DNA of 64,000 nt from Glandiceps talaboti (taxonomy: Eukaryota > Hemichordata > Enteropneusta > Spengelidae), in NCBI RefSeq assembly GCF_964340395.1, contig NC_135549.1:10515342-10579341 (forward strand). The letters are read 5' to 3'. Numbering within the stretch: the first letter of the stretch is position 1; each line of letters starts with the position of its first letter. This document shows, piece by piece, positions 12,283-45,800 of the stretch. The position numbers and the translations under genes were made by a program. The notes under the pieces are model-generated. The model did not search any database and had not been told where the DNA came from. It saw only the letters and a program-made list of their open reading frames with translations.

Positions 12283-12706
12283 TGATACACAACACAGTGT
12301 GTACTCTGTCATCACAGTTCGGTAACGTTTCTTCTATCCCTGCTTTATTCCTAACCCAGAATACATCATTTTCTATCACATTTTTGTAACTTACTGCAGT
12401 ACTTCAACCGTATAAAGATGGATGGATTTTACTTTATAAAGCTGTGTCTGTAATCCATAGAATTTGTCTTCTTTAGAAACTGAGAAATTTCTGAGATGTG
12501 TCAATGACAACAACTTACTCAGTGACAGGAATGATTCTGTTAGAATGTTTATAAACCGCTGATGAACATTAAATATAAATTATCAGTCTGATATATTACA
12601 ATGAGAAGTACAAATTCTGATAGAGTTATCTAATTACTTCTATGCAGTAGGTTGACACAATGATGAAGTAAGTGACTTGTTATCTGGGTAGGAAATCAGC
12701 AGGGAT

Positions 12707-23178
<10,472 letters not shown>

Positions 23179-23535
23179 GTTGTTGGTCGAGATTTTCTTC
23201 AACTCAGGAGGGGATCCTCCCGAAGTAAGTTGTCGCTTAATGGTGATGAAATACCGTGTTACCTAACTTGTAAGGCTCTTTTCAACACTTAGACGAGAGT
23301 TACTATACACTTTGATTTGCATTAAAGAAATAAGTGAACGAGTGCTACAAGCATACACTGGCCTTCTTGCGTGACAGCCACATGTACCGAGTCATGTGAT
23401 CAATCACCTGACAATTGTTATATTAGATGACATGACAGTACGCTTACTTGTGCAGCATGCGCTATGCGCACGAATCTTCCGGCCCTGGATCATTATTTTC
23501 TGTCTGTATTTACTCAGGGAATGACCTTGCAAACA
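23179..23535 (-). promoter_or_regulatory. Reductase promoter region with antioxidant-response-type motif
   Basis: The region upstream of the ATG has more CpG than the surrounding DNA. At 23522-23530 the plus strand reads TGACCTTGC with flanking A and A, matching the core antioxidant response element TGACNNNGC bound by NRF2/CNC-bZIP factors in known TXNRD promoters. GCGCTATGCGCA (23460-23471) is palindromic and resembles a split NRF1-type site. Both are short motifs and may occur by chance. The transcription start is unknown. Confidence 0.3.
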
Positions 23536-25530
23536 ACCTAAATGAAAAACGGGGATAACCATGAATGTTTTATTGTCTACGTACGCGACAATCAGTATTT
23601 GTGCTTGTAAGTTGTACGTCTAAGATGTAGATATATTTACTTGTAAAATCAAAATTGTGTGTTGACTTGAATGTGCGCGCTTACAGCCAGAGGCCGAATG
23701 ATAAATTATTTCTCGAGACTGTGACATGGGTAGCGCTGTGTGTCACCTATCAGCCACCAATAAGATGCACCAACACAACGTAAATTACACACTATTTTTT
23801 TTTTACTTTTATTTTTTTATTAATCCATAAAGACAAAGTCACGTGACATCCGACATTTTACATGGCTGCTAAAAAGGTTGCTGCCACCATAAATCAATTA
23901 TTGAGATCAATAATAGATCAATGCTGACACCAAATGTATTTTGAAACTGACAATCGCTTTTTGTCTTGAGTATTACTAAATACTAAATTAACTAAATATG
24001 TAATATTTATCTATTAATTTTCCTGATGTCAAACTCAGCAAGTTTGCCAAATTTCCATCACTGATTTATGTAATTTGTGCCGATATCGCGTACTAATTTG
24101 CAACATTTGTTATTGATTTTACGTAAAAATATAAATGTTGCAGTTTTCGCATTATGTATACATGACTTGTAAACCGTCCCTGTAGATCTCAGTACAAAGC
24201 TCGAATTATTGATTACGATGTCCTCTTGAGCTCTTTACTAGTATTTCAGTTTGATTTTTAGTTGTGTCAAACAAGTATGGGTCCTATTGTAATTCCTTTT
24301 ATTTTTCATAGTAGGACGAAATACATTTATTCATATTTTATAATAAAAAATTTATAACTGAAACTTGTGGGCGGACTACCATTTTGTTCATCAAACTGTG
24401 ATGTACTGTTGTGTTGTCATGGTAACAATTTACATTAAATACACAAAGAAAAGCTATCTAAAAGAGCAAATGTGTTTGATTGAATCTTTCTTTTAAAGAT
24501 CTAATGTGGTTTCAAGCGGTTTTCAATCTGTCCTGGTCGATGATCATCATCAGAATAGCAATATGATTTCGATAATGAATTCACAATAAATTGTCGTCTG
24601 TGGTTCCTAAGTTGCTGGTTGGAAATGATAAATATGACACTACTATATACGGGCTCTACTATAGCCTAGACAGTGTTGTCGAGTACGATTACATCTTGAA
24701 TAATCAAGATCAGGGTTCTGACTTCCAATTTTTTTATCTATCATCACAAGATTTGAAGTCCCACTTTTTTATTATTCAAGATGCAATATAGATAAATTTA
24801 TTAGCAAATATATTATTTGACTTTATTATGATTACGGGCCTAAATTGACAGCGAACAACATGGCTTTTGCAAGTCACGGTTTATCGTCAATGTAACGATT
24901 ATAAATCTATAAATATCACATATAGGCCTTTGTGTACGTGTAACCATGACTTGGTATATTTTCATACTCGTCCGCCAAGTACAAAAGTCTACCCGTCATT
25001 TTGTTATTTACAAAGGTAAGATGAATGGTCACAAGACAGGGCAACACGAGGACACCATACTTTGGATACTCTGAAGTTGAACTGATTTTATATCTTATCA
25101 ACGTCGATATTCTGGTATATTACACATTGGCATCTTAATTGTGAAAGTGATGTTTTTCAATAAAGGAACTTTAAGACCTACTGCACAAGCTTATATTCTT
25201 TGTGAGTTTCTGTTTAAAGATTTAGAGTGCCACTAACTGTAGACCTATAATATATACCATAATATAGATAATACGAAGTTGAAAACGACGACATCTTGAA
25301 GTAAAACAGGAAGGGGATAAATCTAAGATATTGGAACATAATTACAATTGTAATGTCGTGTCATGAAGCTAAATCATCCATAGACTACTAAAAACAAGTT
25401 ACTGTACACAGTTAAAGTTGGCAAATGACGAGATCTTGAGAAAACATGTTTTATACCATGAACATATAATATTACACGTTGAGTACCAAATGCACAGCCT
25501 TTTCAATAAATTTAATAAAGATTTACATTT
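23536..25530. other. Divergent intergenic spacer, reductase to SLC4A11
   Basis: AT-rich sequence with no supported gene. ORFs are under 70 codons and unspliced. The satellite at 25536 begins at its right end. Confidence 0.5.
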
Positions 25531-25535
25531 TCCTA

Positions 25536-26376
25536 CTGCTGGTTATATGAAGCCAGTGACCTTCCTACAGCTGGTTATATGAAGCCAGTGACCTTCCTCC
25601 AGCTGGTTATATGAAGCCAGTGACCTTCCTCCAGCTGGTTATATGAAGCCAGTAACCTTCCTGCAGCTGGTTATATGAAGCCAGCGACCTTCCTCCAGCT
25701 GGTTATATGAATACGGTGACCTTCCTCCAGCTGGTTATATGAAGCCAGTGACCTTCCTGCAGCTGGTTATATGAAGACGGTGATCTTCCTGCAGCTGGTT
25801 ATATGAAGCCAGTGACCTTCCTACAGCTGGTTATATGAAGCCAGTGACCTTCCTCCAGCTGGTTATATGAAGCCAGTGACCTTCCTGCAACTGGTTATAT
25901 GAAGACGGTGATCTTCCTGCAACTGGTTATATGAAGCCAGTGACCTTCCTCCAGCTGGTTATATGAATACGGTGACCTTCCTCCAGCTGGTTATATGAAG
26001 CCAGTGACCTTCCTGCAGCTGGTTATATGAAGCCAGCGACCTTCCTCCAGCTGGTTATATGAAGCCAGTGACCTTCCTGCAGCTGGTTATATGAAGCCAG
26101 TGACCTTCCTGCAGCTGGTTATATGAAGCCAGCGACCTTCCTGCAGCTGGTTATATGAATACGGTGACCTTCCTCCAGCTGGTTATATGAAGCCAGTGAC
26201 CTTCCTGCAGCTGGTTATATGAAGCCAGCGACCTTCCTCCAGCTGGTTATATGAAGCCAGTGACCATCCTGCAGCTGGTTATATGAAGCCAGCGACCTTC
26301 CTCCAGCTGGTTATATGAATACGGTGACCTTCCTCCAGCTGGTTATATGAAGCGGGTGACCTTCCTCCAGCTGGTG
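25536..26376. repeat. 32-bp satellite, about 26 copies, upstream of SLC4A11
   Basis: The unit is CCAGCTGGTTATATGAAGCC followed by AGTGACCTTCCT (32 bp). Copies vary mainly at AGCCAGTGACC / ATACGGTGACC / AGACGGTGATC and CCAG / GCAG / ACAG. Variant ATACGG units recur at roughly units 6, 14, 20 and 25, suggesting unequal exchange of blocks. Because 32 is not a multiple of 3, no reading frame persists. Nearly every unit has a CAGCTG E-box and a TGACCT nuclear-receptor half-site. The array ends 428 bp before the SLC4A11 start codon. Confidence 0.95.
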
Positions 26377-26803
26377 ATATCAATTTGTTTTATCCATTCT
26401 TAGTTGAAAACCAAATACACATCGGACTTAATTATTCAAACACAAAGACGTAGAGATTTTTGTAATTAAAATTAAATCATACATTATCGGCCAGGAATTC
26501 CAATTTGCTAACCTATAAAGGCAAATATAATATATCAAATTATTCATTATCCGCCTGAAGCTATTAATCGATAGAATATTAATGCATACTATTGATGTAA
26601 TAGAATTAAGATTATCCGTTTTTGAAGTGTTTCTAATTGAAATAATAATTCCTTTATGAATAATCAGCAATCATACATTTCTACAATCGTTGATTAATTG
26701 AGGTATGAAGCAAAAATTAAAAGATGAGAGATTAGTATTACTTTAAGGTGTGTGAGAGGGACTGGATATGTTGCATTGAACTGTAAGGAGGCAGCAGAAT
26801 AAC

Positions 26804-37508
<10,705 letters not shown>

Positions 37509-37529
37509 CAATTCAGGCCATTCATATCC

Positions 37530-37731
37530 ATCCATCCATCCATCCATCCATCTACCCATCCATCCATTCACCCACCCACCCACCCATCCATCCATCCATC
37601 CATCCATCCATCCATCCATCCATTCATTCATTCATTCATTCATTCATTCATTCATTCATCCATCCATGTATCCATCCATCAATCCATCCATCCATTCATT
37701 CATCCATTCATTCATCCATCCATCCATCCAT

Positions 37732-37763
<32 letters not shown>

Positions 37764-37918
37764 GTACACACCCATTCATTCATTCATTCATTCATTCATT
37801 CATTCATTCATTCATTCATTCATTCATTCATTCATTCATTCATTCATTCATTCATATATTCATTCGTCCATTCATTCGTCCGTCCATCCATCCATCCATC
37901 CATCCATCCATCCATCCA
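37530..37918. repeat. (CATC)n/(CATT)n compound microsatellite in SLC4A11 3' UTR
   Basis: About 390 bp of alternating CATC and CATT blocks begin 22 bp past the stop codon, with small interruptions (CACC, CGTC, ATAT). If the poly(A) signals at 38471 and 38608 are used, the whole tract is transcribed in the mRNA. Confidence 0.95.
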
Positions 37919-38470
37919 TTGGCAGGCGATACTGATCCAGTTATGGTCATCTTTTTATTTGAAATCCCTTTACCGATGTGTGTGCCATTTGCCACTTGTA
38001 TGCACATATACGGATATAATCGTCTGATTCGAATAACATAGGTCAGAAATGACAAAACTTTGAAATTTTGAAGATAGAAAACCATTGCTTAACGGGTCGG
38101 GTATGCCTGTATCAGGTGTCATTCCATTTAGGTAAATATTTGAGGTTATTCGTTTCAAGAAAGATCTTGAAAATAATGACCTGCCACTCATGCACAAATT
38201 GCTTCTAAATATGCACAACTTTCATTTACTTCTCTATGAAAGGTAAAATGGCAGATTTTGGTAGCACTGTGTCAGTTTCTGTTCGTGGATTTAATGTATT
38301 TTCCTATTAGCCGTTACTGTCGAATACTTCAAGTACTGTCTTTTCGAATGTCCTATCTCAGGGTATTGCACTTGATAAGATAAATAAATCAGGGATGTTC
38401 ATTACTTTACTAGTAAACCTGCATACATATTGTCTATGTATTTATAAATATATTACAACTTATTACTTGT

Positions 38471-38613
38471 AATAAAGGTCTGGGAACCTTGCACTTTAAT
38501 GCTTTTAGTCGACTTACAAAGCATGTTTAGAAACTCTTATTTGTATTTTCCAAGTCATAGTCTTCAGATTTTTCTTCAATACATCTTGTAGTTTGTGTAT
38601 CCGCCAGAATAAA
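38471..38613 (+). terminator. Two candidate poly(A) signals, SLC4A11
   Basis: AATAAA at 38471-38476 and again at 38608-38613, about 1 kb past the stop codon. Both are on the coding strand; neither can be preferred without transcript data. Confidence 0.4.
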
Positions 38614-38654
38614 GCACTTGTTTTAAATCCGAATCTCTTTGTGTCCTGGTTTCC

Positions 38655-39115
38655 TTTTAAGGGACCTCCACTTCAAGAAATAAAGGTATTTTCATAAATT
38701 CTGAGTGCTGGAAAAGTTATTTCATGATTTTTCATTAGTCCATAAATTTCGCTCGATTGCCAAGAAATACCAGATTGAAACTGTGTTTCACCTCTATCTT
38801 TTTTTTCAGTGATACACTGTTGATCATAGGTCTTAGTAGACATGCATATGTATTAGATTCACAATGAATATTCATGACTCCTATAACTGCTTGTTACCTT
38901 CAGATCAATAGTCATGAAAATACATATGTACGTGTCTACTGAGACCCACGAGGCAACGGTGCAACAGTGAAAGAACAATAGAAGTGAAAAGTTTCAATTT
39001 GGTGTTTTTTGGCAATCGAGCGAAATTTTTATGATGTGAACTCATGAACTGACTCTCCAGAACTCAAAGTTTATGAAACTACCTTTATTTTCTGAAGTGG
39101 TGCTCAAACCAATCT
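38655..39115. mobile_element. Large palindromic foldback element, family D
   Basis: The left arm (ACTTCAAGAAATAAAGGTAT..CGCTCGATTGCCAAGAAATA..AGTAGACATGCATATGTAT) is repeated inverted in the right arm (ATACATATGTACGTGTCTACT..GGCAATCGAGCG..CTACCTTTATTTTCTGAAGT). The arms are about 200-220 bp with a short centre. Single-arm copies occur at 14955-15105 and 62850-62970. There is no ORF of note. It lies between the convergent SLC4A11 and SRPK genes. Confidence 0.75.
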
Positions 39116-40023
39116 GTCTCACTTGTTATTGGGGTTGTTCATACATCAAACCTGACAGATCTTAGCTGGCGGATCTTACAACTTTTTTTCCCTTGTGGCA
39201 GTCAGTGAGTGACATTACAAGAAATGTCACCCTTGCTAAAGTGTGTTACATGTAAGATAAGCTTTATCTACATACCGCAAGTCATTCTGTCACTAAGTAG
39301 AGATATCATAAACATTTATGGTTAGCTACTCATCTACTCAAACTAAACACAAATGTCACAAATATTCCAAATTTATGAGATGTTTTAAACCTATGAAGTA
39401 CTGATTTCATGCCACCTACTTTCATACATTACCATTTTATGTCTACGTCCGAGATCTTGGTACTTTTATCAACACCTAGGCGTAACGCTGGTGGCGCCCT
39501 TTAGATATCGCCAGGATTCAGTGAGCACTATCTACAAAATCACACACATTGGTGGAGGAGGGTTTGTGGTATAAATGACCGTACCGTACTAGTATATGAA
39601 TGCAGTGGGCTACTTCATGTTCCATTTTTAACAACACATTCTATATACTGTCACAATATCTTTATGAGTCTGTTTTGGTTGTCAATGTTCCAATGTGGTG
39701 TTTTCAGTTTGTCATGGAATACTATCGGATTGATTTCATGTAACAGATTTATCTCTCTATCACATGATTCAAAATCTAGCCTCTGTATCTCGTTCTCTTT
39801 GGTACAGGATCATCAAAATATGTGTTCCGAAACAAGTTTGTCTTAGTATGTTTGACATCAAAGCGTTGTAAATGGGGAAATCAATATTGGGGAGAAAGTA
39901 TGAAAGTTCGTGAATTATTATGCAATAGTATATACAAAACAATGCACAAATATTCATATTCATGTAAATCTTCTAAGACACTTACTTGCCTACTCAGATA
40001 AAAGGCATATATCAAGTTTTTAA
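39116..40023. other. Intergenic spacer, tail-to-tail
   Basis: No gene, array or clear regulatory site seen between the family D palindrome and the distal poly(A) hexamers of the SRPK strand. Confidence 0.45.
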
Positions 40024-40373
40024 TTTATTCAAATGTTTATTTAACAGGGTTCAAGGAAAAAGGTGGAGTCACTCACATGCTAATCACACTATTACAAGTT
40101 TTCAATACTTGTGTCACAATGTCAAGAAAAACTATGAAAAAAAGTGTCATTAACATGGAAATATATTAATACGCCTGAATCAAACCAATACTCAGAGCAC
40201 ATTCTGTGAATAGACAGCACAACCAGACATGTACAGACAGATACTGATCACATCTCAGGATAGATAGCACAACCAGACATGTGCAAAACAGACAGATACT
40301 GCCACAAAATTACATCCCTTTTACATTTGTAACAAGTACAGACAGCCACACAAACAAACCCTTTTTTTTTCAA

Positions 40374-40376
<3 letters not shown>

Positions 40377-40412
<36 letters not shown>

Positions 40413-40449
40413 TACTACCAAAAAATTAACCCCCCCCCCCCCCCCCCCC
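40377..40449. repeat. (CA)n run and poly-C run
   Basis: About 16 CA units (40377-40410) followed, after 20 bp, by about 19 C residues. Confidence 0.9.
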
Positions 40450-41724
40450 TCCCCCTTCTAATTTTCATAGTCCTCTGTGCAACCAATCAAGTGCCCTGGT
40501 ATTTGATTATAAACATACACATACCAAGAGTTGATTAATGGCAGAGTCAGCAAACGTTACTATGGCCACAAGAAATATTTATTCAACACCATCTGGTATG
40601 ATATAAAGTAGACCTACATAAAGAGCTTAGTATACAAAAAATGATAACTACATTAGCTGGTCAAAAACATTCAAATAAAGTGTAAATGAAAATTGGCTCT
40701 ATAAATGACATCTTACAATAGTGGCTACAAATAATGACAAAAATAATCTTTGGTTTGGTTTGGTTGGTTTCACACTTTTCAATAACTTTATAATGGGTGG
40801 ATTTCTCAGAGTCTTCTTTAATTTTATCGCAGAGTTAACAAATAATAGAAGAAAATTTGACACAAATAAATAACTTCCCCCATCCCCCAGGTAAAACAAA
40901 CGAGAAAATGTGCACTAGTTATTTACAGTATGACTATAGCATCAATTTATGTTTTTGGGGTTGTCAACCTTGTACAGTGAACTCCGGTCATCAAGTACTG
41001 ACTATGTTTTATTAGCAAGTGAAATTTAGTTACTATTGCAAATTCTACCTGTCTTTGTTTTTTAATCAAAATGTACACATCTATCATAAAAGTGTCAAAC
41101 TTGTGTTTGTAATGATTTACAAAAAAGCAATGTGCTACTATTTCAACTTGTCAATACCTAACAGTATGTATGTATACACAGCATTGCTGTGACTGTATGT
41201 CTTTCACATTCTACACTTTTGAATAACCTACTTATCACCTACAAAAACATTGAAGACTTCTTGAAAGACAATTTCAATGAGTCTTGGTAACATTTATTTT
41301 TCACAAATTCCTGTACCTGGGTACAATTCAAAAGGGGAAAATATAACACTGTGTTTTGTCTTCTCAATAAATTTGACAATAGCCATATTGCAGAGTGAGA
41401 ATTGACTGAATTTATTCTGTAGTACTTGTTTTATGAGAGCACCTACAAGAAGGTAAAGATACCTACACAACAGACATTCATATATTGCAATTATACAAAC
41501 CATGCTCCTTGTTCTCTGTTTGAATAACACTGAACATATGCAGTACAACCATTGCAGACCTTATCTAGTCTTTAACCTCTCTCTCTCTATCTCTCTTTAC
41601 CATTTGTCAGTATTTTACAAATTTCTTTGATGGTACTGATGACGTCTACAAAAAGATCAACTCTAATAATAACGATATATTATACTTTACACTAGCCAAG
41701 TTGAATACATTTGAACAAAAAGCA

Positions 41725-42000
41725 TGGAATTTACATCCTGGTTGCATTATGTCATGACAATATGTGTCTACGTAATTGGTTATGTGATGCTCAAAATAAG
41801 AGTCAAAATGTTCGATATCACCATTATTTTGCCTACATCATTTTTGTGTAGGTATAATCATATTATTACCCAATATTTGTTTCATTCAGCCATAAAAATA
41901 CTCATGACCTAAGGGTATTGCCTACTTGTCTTACAAGGCAACCAAGATCTGCTAGGTCACTTGTGTATTACTTGGCTGAATGAAGAAAATATTGGGATAA
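41725..42000 (+). mobile_element. Family C dispersed element
   Basis: Shares GTGTCTACGTAA.., GTATAATCATATTATTACCC, TTCATTCAGCC, ACTCATGACCTAAGGGT and GGCTGAATGAAGAAAATATT with 53660-53945 and 50205-50465. The ends of its core (TTCATTCAGCC / GGCTGAATGAAG) are inverted repeats. Confidence 0.5.
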
Positions 42001-42802
42001 CATGTAATTTGTATCAAACTTGGTGCACACAATGTGATACAATGTATCTATTCTCAAACTGATTTCTATGTAGAATTATAAAGCTGCAGACTAGATGGCA
42101 CCAAATAATAAAACTGTCAAACACCAGCTGCCACAAGTAAATGGTTGTTCAATAGAACAAAACAAATGCTGGATAAGTTCTACAATGGTTGTTAAAAAAG
42201 ATTCAAATATATTTCGGTGAAAACTATTTTGCCTACAAACATTCCTTGAGATTTCAACTATCAACCTGTGATATTGACAACGCCATGGAAACATTTACAG
42301 AACTATACTCTCAATAGTTGTGCCCAGAAAACTTAAAAACATGCATCTTTCAAACACACAATTACCTAATCAGTTTTTCTGGTATGAAACTTTGACACAT
42401 CAAAAGTCAAAATGGTTTCAACGTGAAATCTCGGTCATTAAGCACAGAACTGTAAAAAATTGACATTGACTTTAAAACTAGCTTGTCTACTCCTGGCATC
42501 CAATAACTGACATATTACTGGATCAAATTGAAATGTACACAACATGCCATATACTAGGCCAACTACTTACTATTAAGATATTTACAAATTCTAAAATGAT
42601 TTGCATATAACAGTTGTTGTTTTTTCTGGGAAAGAGAACCTCTCCCAAGAGTGAAGTTGACCTTAGAAACAAACTTGGGAGAAAGATAAATCGTGTCTAA
42701 TTTTTCAGTTTCATCATCATACTCAATTCAGTAGCTTCATTTCTCTAACGATGTACCAATGATATAGATAAAACAGAGTATGCAAGGATCACTGACAATA
42801 GC

Positions 42803-42873
42803 CTGGAATCCATGCAGATGGGGATTTTAAGTTTTAGTTTCTCCCTTAAAATCCCCACCCGCATGGATTCCCG
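42803..42873. repeat. Hairpin with about 27-bp arms
   Basis: GGAATCCATGCAGATGGGG then ATTTTAAG pairs with CTTAAAATCCCCACCCGCAT then GGATTCC around a 14-nt loop. One copy only in this window. Confidence 0.55.
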
Positions 42874-45800
42874 CCTACACTGACAACCACCTCAGTGGTA
42901 GTTAGAAGCAGCATTTGATAACAACTTCAGCCTATTATTCTAAAACAACATTGTATAAAGTCACACTTTGATACGAGTGAGATAAACTAAGTCAGGAGTT
43001 TAAAGTTCGCTGTAGCTGTGTATTCACATGACTGCCATCTGTCATCCATTCTTTCAGTGCCAAGAAAAACAAGTCTTTGTGTTTTTGAGACAAAGTATCA
43101 AACAAGAATATGATGTACTAACTTGTCAATGACTTACTACTGTAAGATCTATTGATAAGTGAATATCTGAACACTTTCCATATGACATTTGACCTTGAAT
43201 GAAGGTAAAGTTAATAAGTGCAATTGTGTTTTGAATTCATGGTGAAAAAGCATAAAGTTTGTGTGTGGAATTTAGAAAACGTGTCTATTGTTAACAGCAC
43301 ATGCACCATAAACAGCATCAGTGTGTCATTACAAAGTACATAGATATTTTAAGAAATTTATGGTCTGTAAGTTTTGATGGCACTGATCTTCTGTGACAGT
43401 TACGGTGACAATTATATTCACATTGGTCTTTAAACATGGAAAGTCAAGGTCAATCAACATTGACATGGGAGGTCATTTTCTTCCTTTATTTTACTATGTA
43501 GTAAAAGCTTCAACTTTGGATTCTGAGACAGTCCAGGTCAATGACAAATCATTTTAAATGAATGAGTGACAGCAATGCTGGAACTACACATCACTCTGAA
43601 AGCAAGACTACTTTCCATTGACATGACTTACAAGACCTGCAATACACATGAAACTAAAACAGCTTGATTTTTGCAATTTTGAAAATGAAAGAGATATGAA
43701 CACTTCAAACAAACACTATGAGCTGTTACAGAAGGTGTACATGAACACTTGAAGTAAAGTCTGTCAATCTCTACCATCAGAATGGATTGTGTATAAACTA
43801 TTTCATGTTTCACATTTGTGCAAGATTTGAATGACATTAGGTTTTGGTAATTAGGTGATTTGTGATGGGGACTGCTTTTGATTTCATATAACTTGAAAGA
43901 ATTGCTGACCATACAGAAACATTCTGTACATATGTATATTGAGAGTACAGTTTTAGAAACATGATTAATTATCGGCATACTACCCAGCACAGCATTGTGT
44001 ATGGATTAACAGACATCATTATTTGTGGTCAGTGGTGTTGCATTACCTTCATTGAGTAAAAGATCATACCTAAATATGACTATAGTATATGTATGGCACC
44101 ATTACTATCACTGAGATCCTGGGTGCGATATGATTTATTAAAATAGATAAAACAGTGCTTATCAATCACCCCATGGATATATATCAATTTCTGAACATGT
44201 ACTACAATACTATTAATCAAAATCCCAGTATTAATTTCATAACAGTCTGGGTAACTGACATTTAAGGAAGTATACACATTTCCCAATGATGCACCTCATA
44301 ATATTGTCTTACACAAACAATGGGTTTCAAAGAGGCTATCAAATAGACATGTACAAATCTGAATGGCATGTTTACATTGTTATTTTTTATACTTTATTCA
44401 CTCATGGTCATCAAATTAGTATGATTGTGATACAACGATAATGTCATTGCATTACATGTAAACTCTGCAAGAAATACTGCATTCCAATCTAATGATCTAT
44501 AAATGGGAAGTATTGGGCTGTGAATGTTGCAAACTAAGAAGTGTTTAAACAGCAAATATAACATAGCCAATTTAGGACTGCTTGAAAATCAATATGTATA
44601 TACCATTACATTTTATTATAGTTCTAACTGGAGTCATTACTTATTACTGGGTGGTAAAATCACAAAATTGGTAACACAGGTGGTCACAGTCGTGTTTGTC
44701 CAAAAACCCACCATCTGTTCCAACTTCAAAGTACAGTGACCCATATAGATTTTGATGACATTGATTAGAGATACTATTCTGACCATATCAGGCAGTTATT
44801 TGATAATATTTGGGTCACTGTGATTACATTTTTAAGTTTTGAGACGTAGGATTATACCTCATAAAAGTGGATCTTAACAATCGTGATGTTCCGTACATGT
44901 AACGCACAAAATGGCACCAATATAGTTTTGAGGATAAAAATACACTCTATTATGATATTTTTGAAGAGAAATTGTGATTATAGCTATATGCTGTATTTTG
45001 GTGAAATGTTTGAACTAATACCCGATAGAGTCATACTCATTGACAATTCGTTCAATATCAGCATGCATCACTTTGTGTACAAACTGTCATGTAGGTATTG
45101 TTTCTGGATTTCCATTCGTGAAAAAATACATCTTTGCCTGTATCTAAAATTCAGGGTTAGAAAAGAAATATCAACAGGAAATGACTAAAAAGTACATCAT
45201 AATTTCATATTTGTGATGGGTTTCTACTATTATTGTTCTATTCATGTAATATTTACAGACTGAACTCATTTTAACATGTTCTTTTGAGAAATTTATACAT
45301 GGTTACAGTTCTTGTGAAGCAGGATGGAGCAGGGAGATCAAGTAACAGAGTTGCAACGCTATAGCAACTTACTATGATATTACTACCTAGTGGAATCTAA
45401 CTGTACCTACTTTGAAAGCATACGTATATGGATGAAATTACCATACACACAAAACATCTTGTGTCCTTATTATCAGTAGTAGGTGCCATAGAATCATTTC
45501 AGATAGGTTTGAGAGTGGGAAAATATTAAATATATGTATTGCACTCACACAGCATAGAGAATTGGGGATATTGTTAAAAGTAAAAAGTTACCATTCACAA
45601 CCATCCTAACTGAGAGGAATTTAGTATTGGCTATACATACATCACAATTCAATTTATCTTGTCTGAAAACTGAGATATTTGCATCTGATTCCCTTTGATA
45701 AGACCATGATCAACTTGCATTACTGTAACATTCACAATAAGTTCAGCTAGCTATGGCAAGCACTGGCTAACAAGTAGTTCCTTTTACATGTAAACACTAT

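Noticed and set aside
23179-23202. Upstream start for the reductase at the TTG near 23202
   Set aside because: It is a non-ATG codon. The ATG at 23178 has a better context and gives the usual TGR length.
25536-26376. Regular 32-bp repeats that might suggest a CRISPR array
   Set aside because: Units abut with no unique spacers, differ by point variants, and sit in intron-rich animal DNA. It is a satellite.
42629-42692. Possible fifth family A hairpin
   Set aside because: Only the CTCCCAAG and CTTGGGAGAAAGA arms match and the core differs; too weak to list as a copy.
43628-43990. 120-codon minus-strand ORF in the gene-poor stretch
   Set aside because: No recognised motif, no splice context, and of a length expected by chance in 7 kb of AT-rich DNA.
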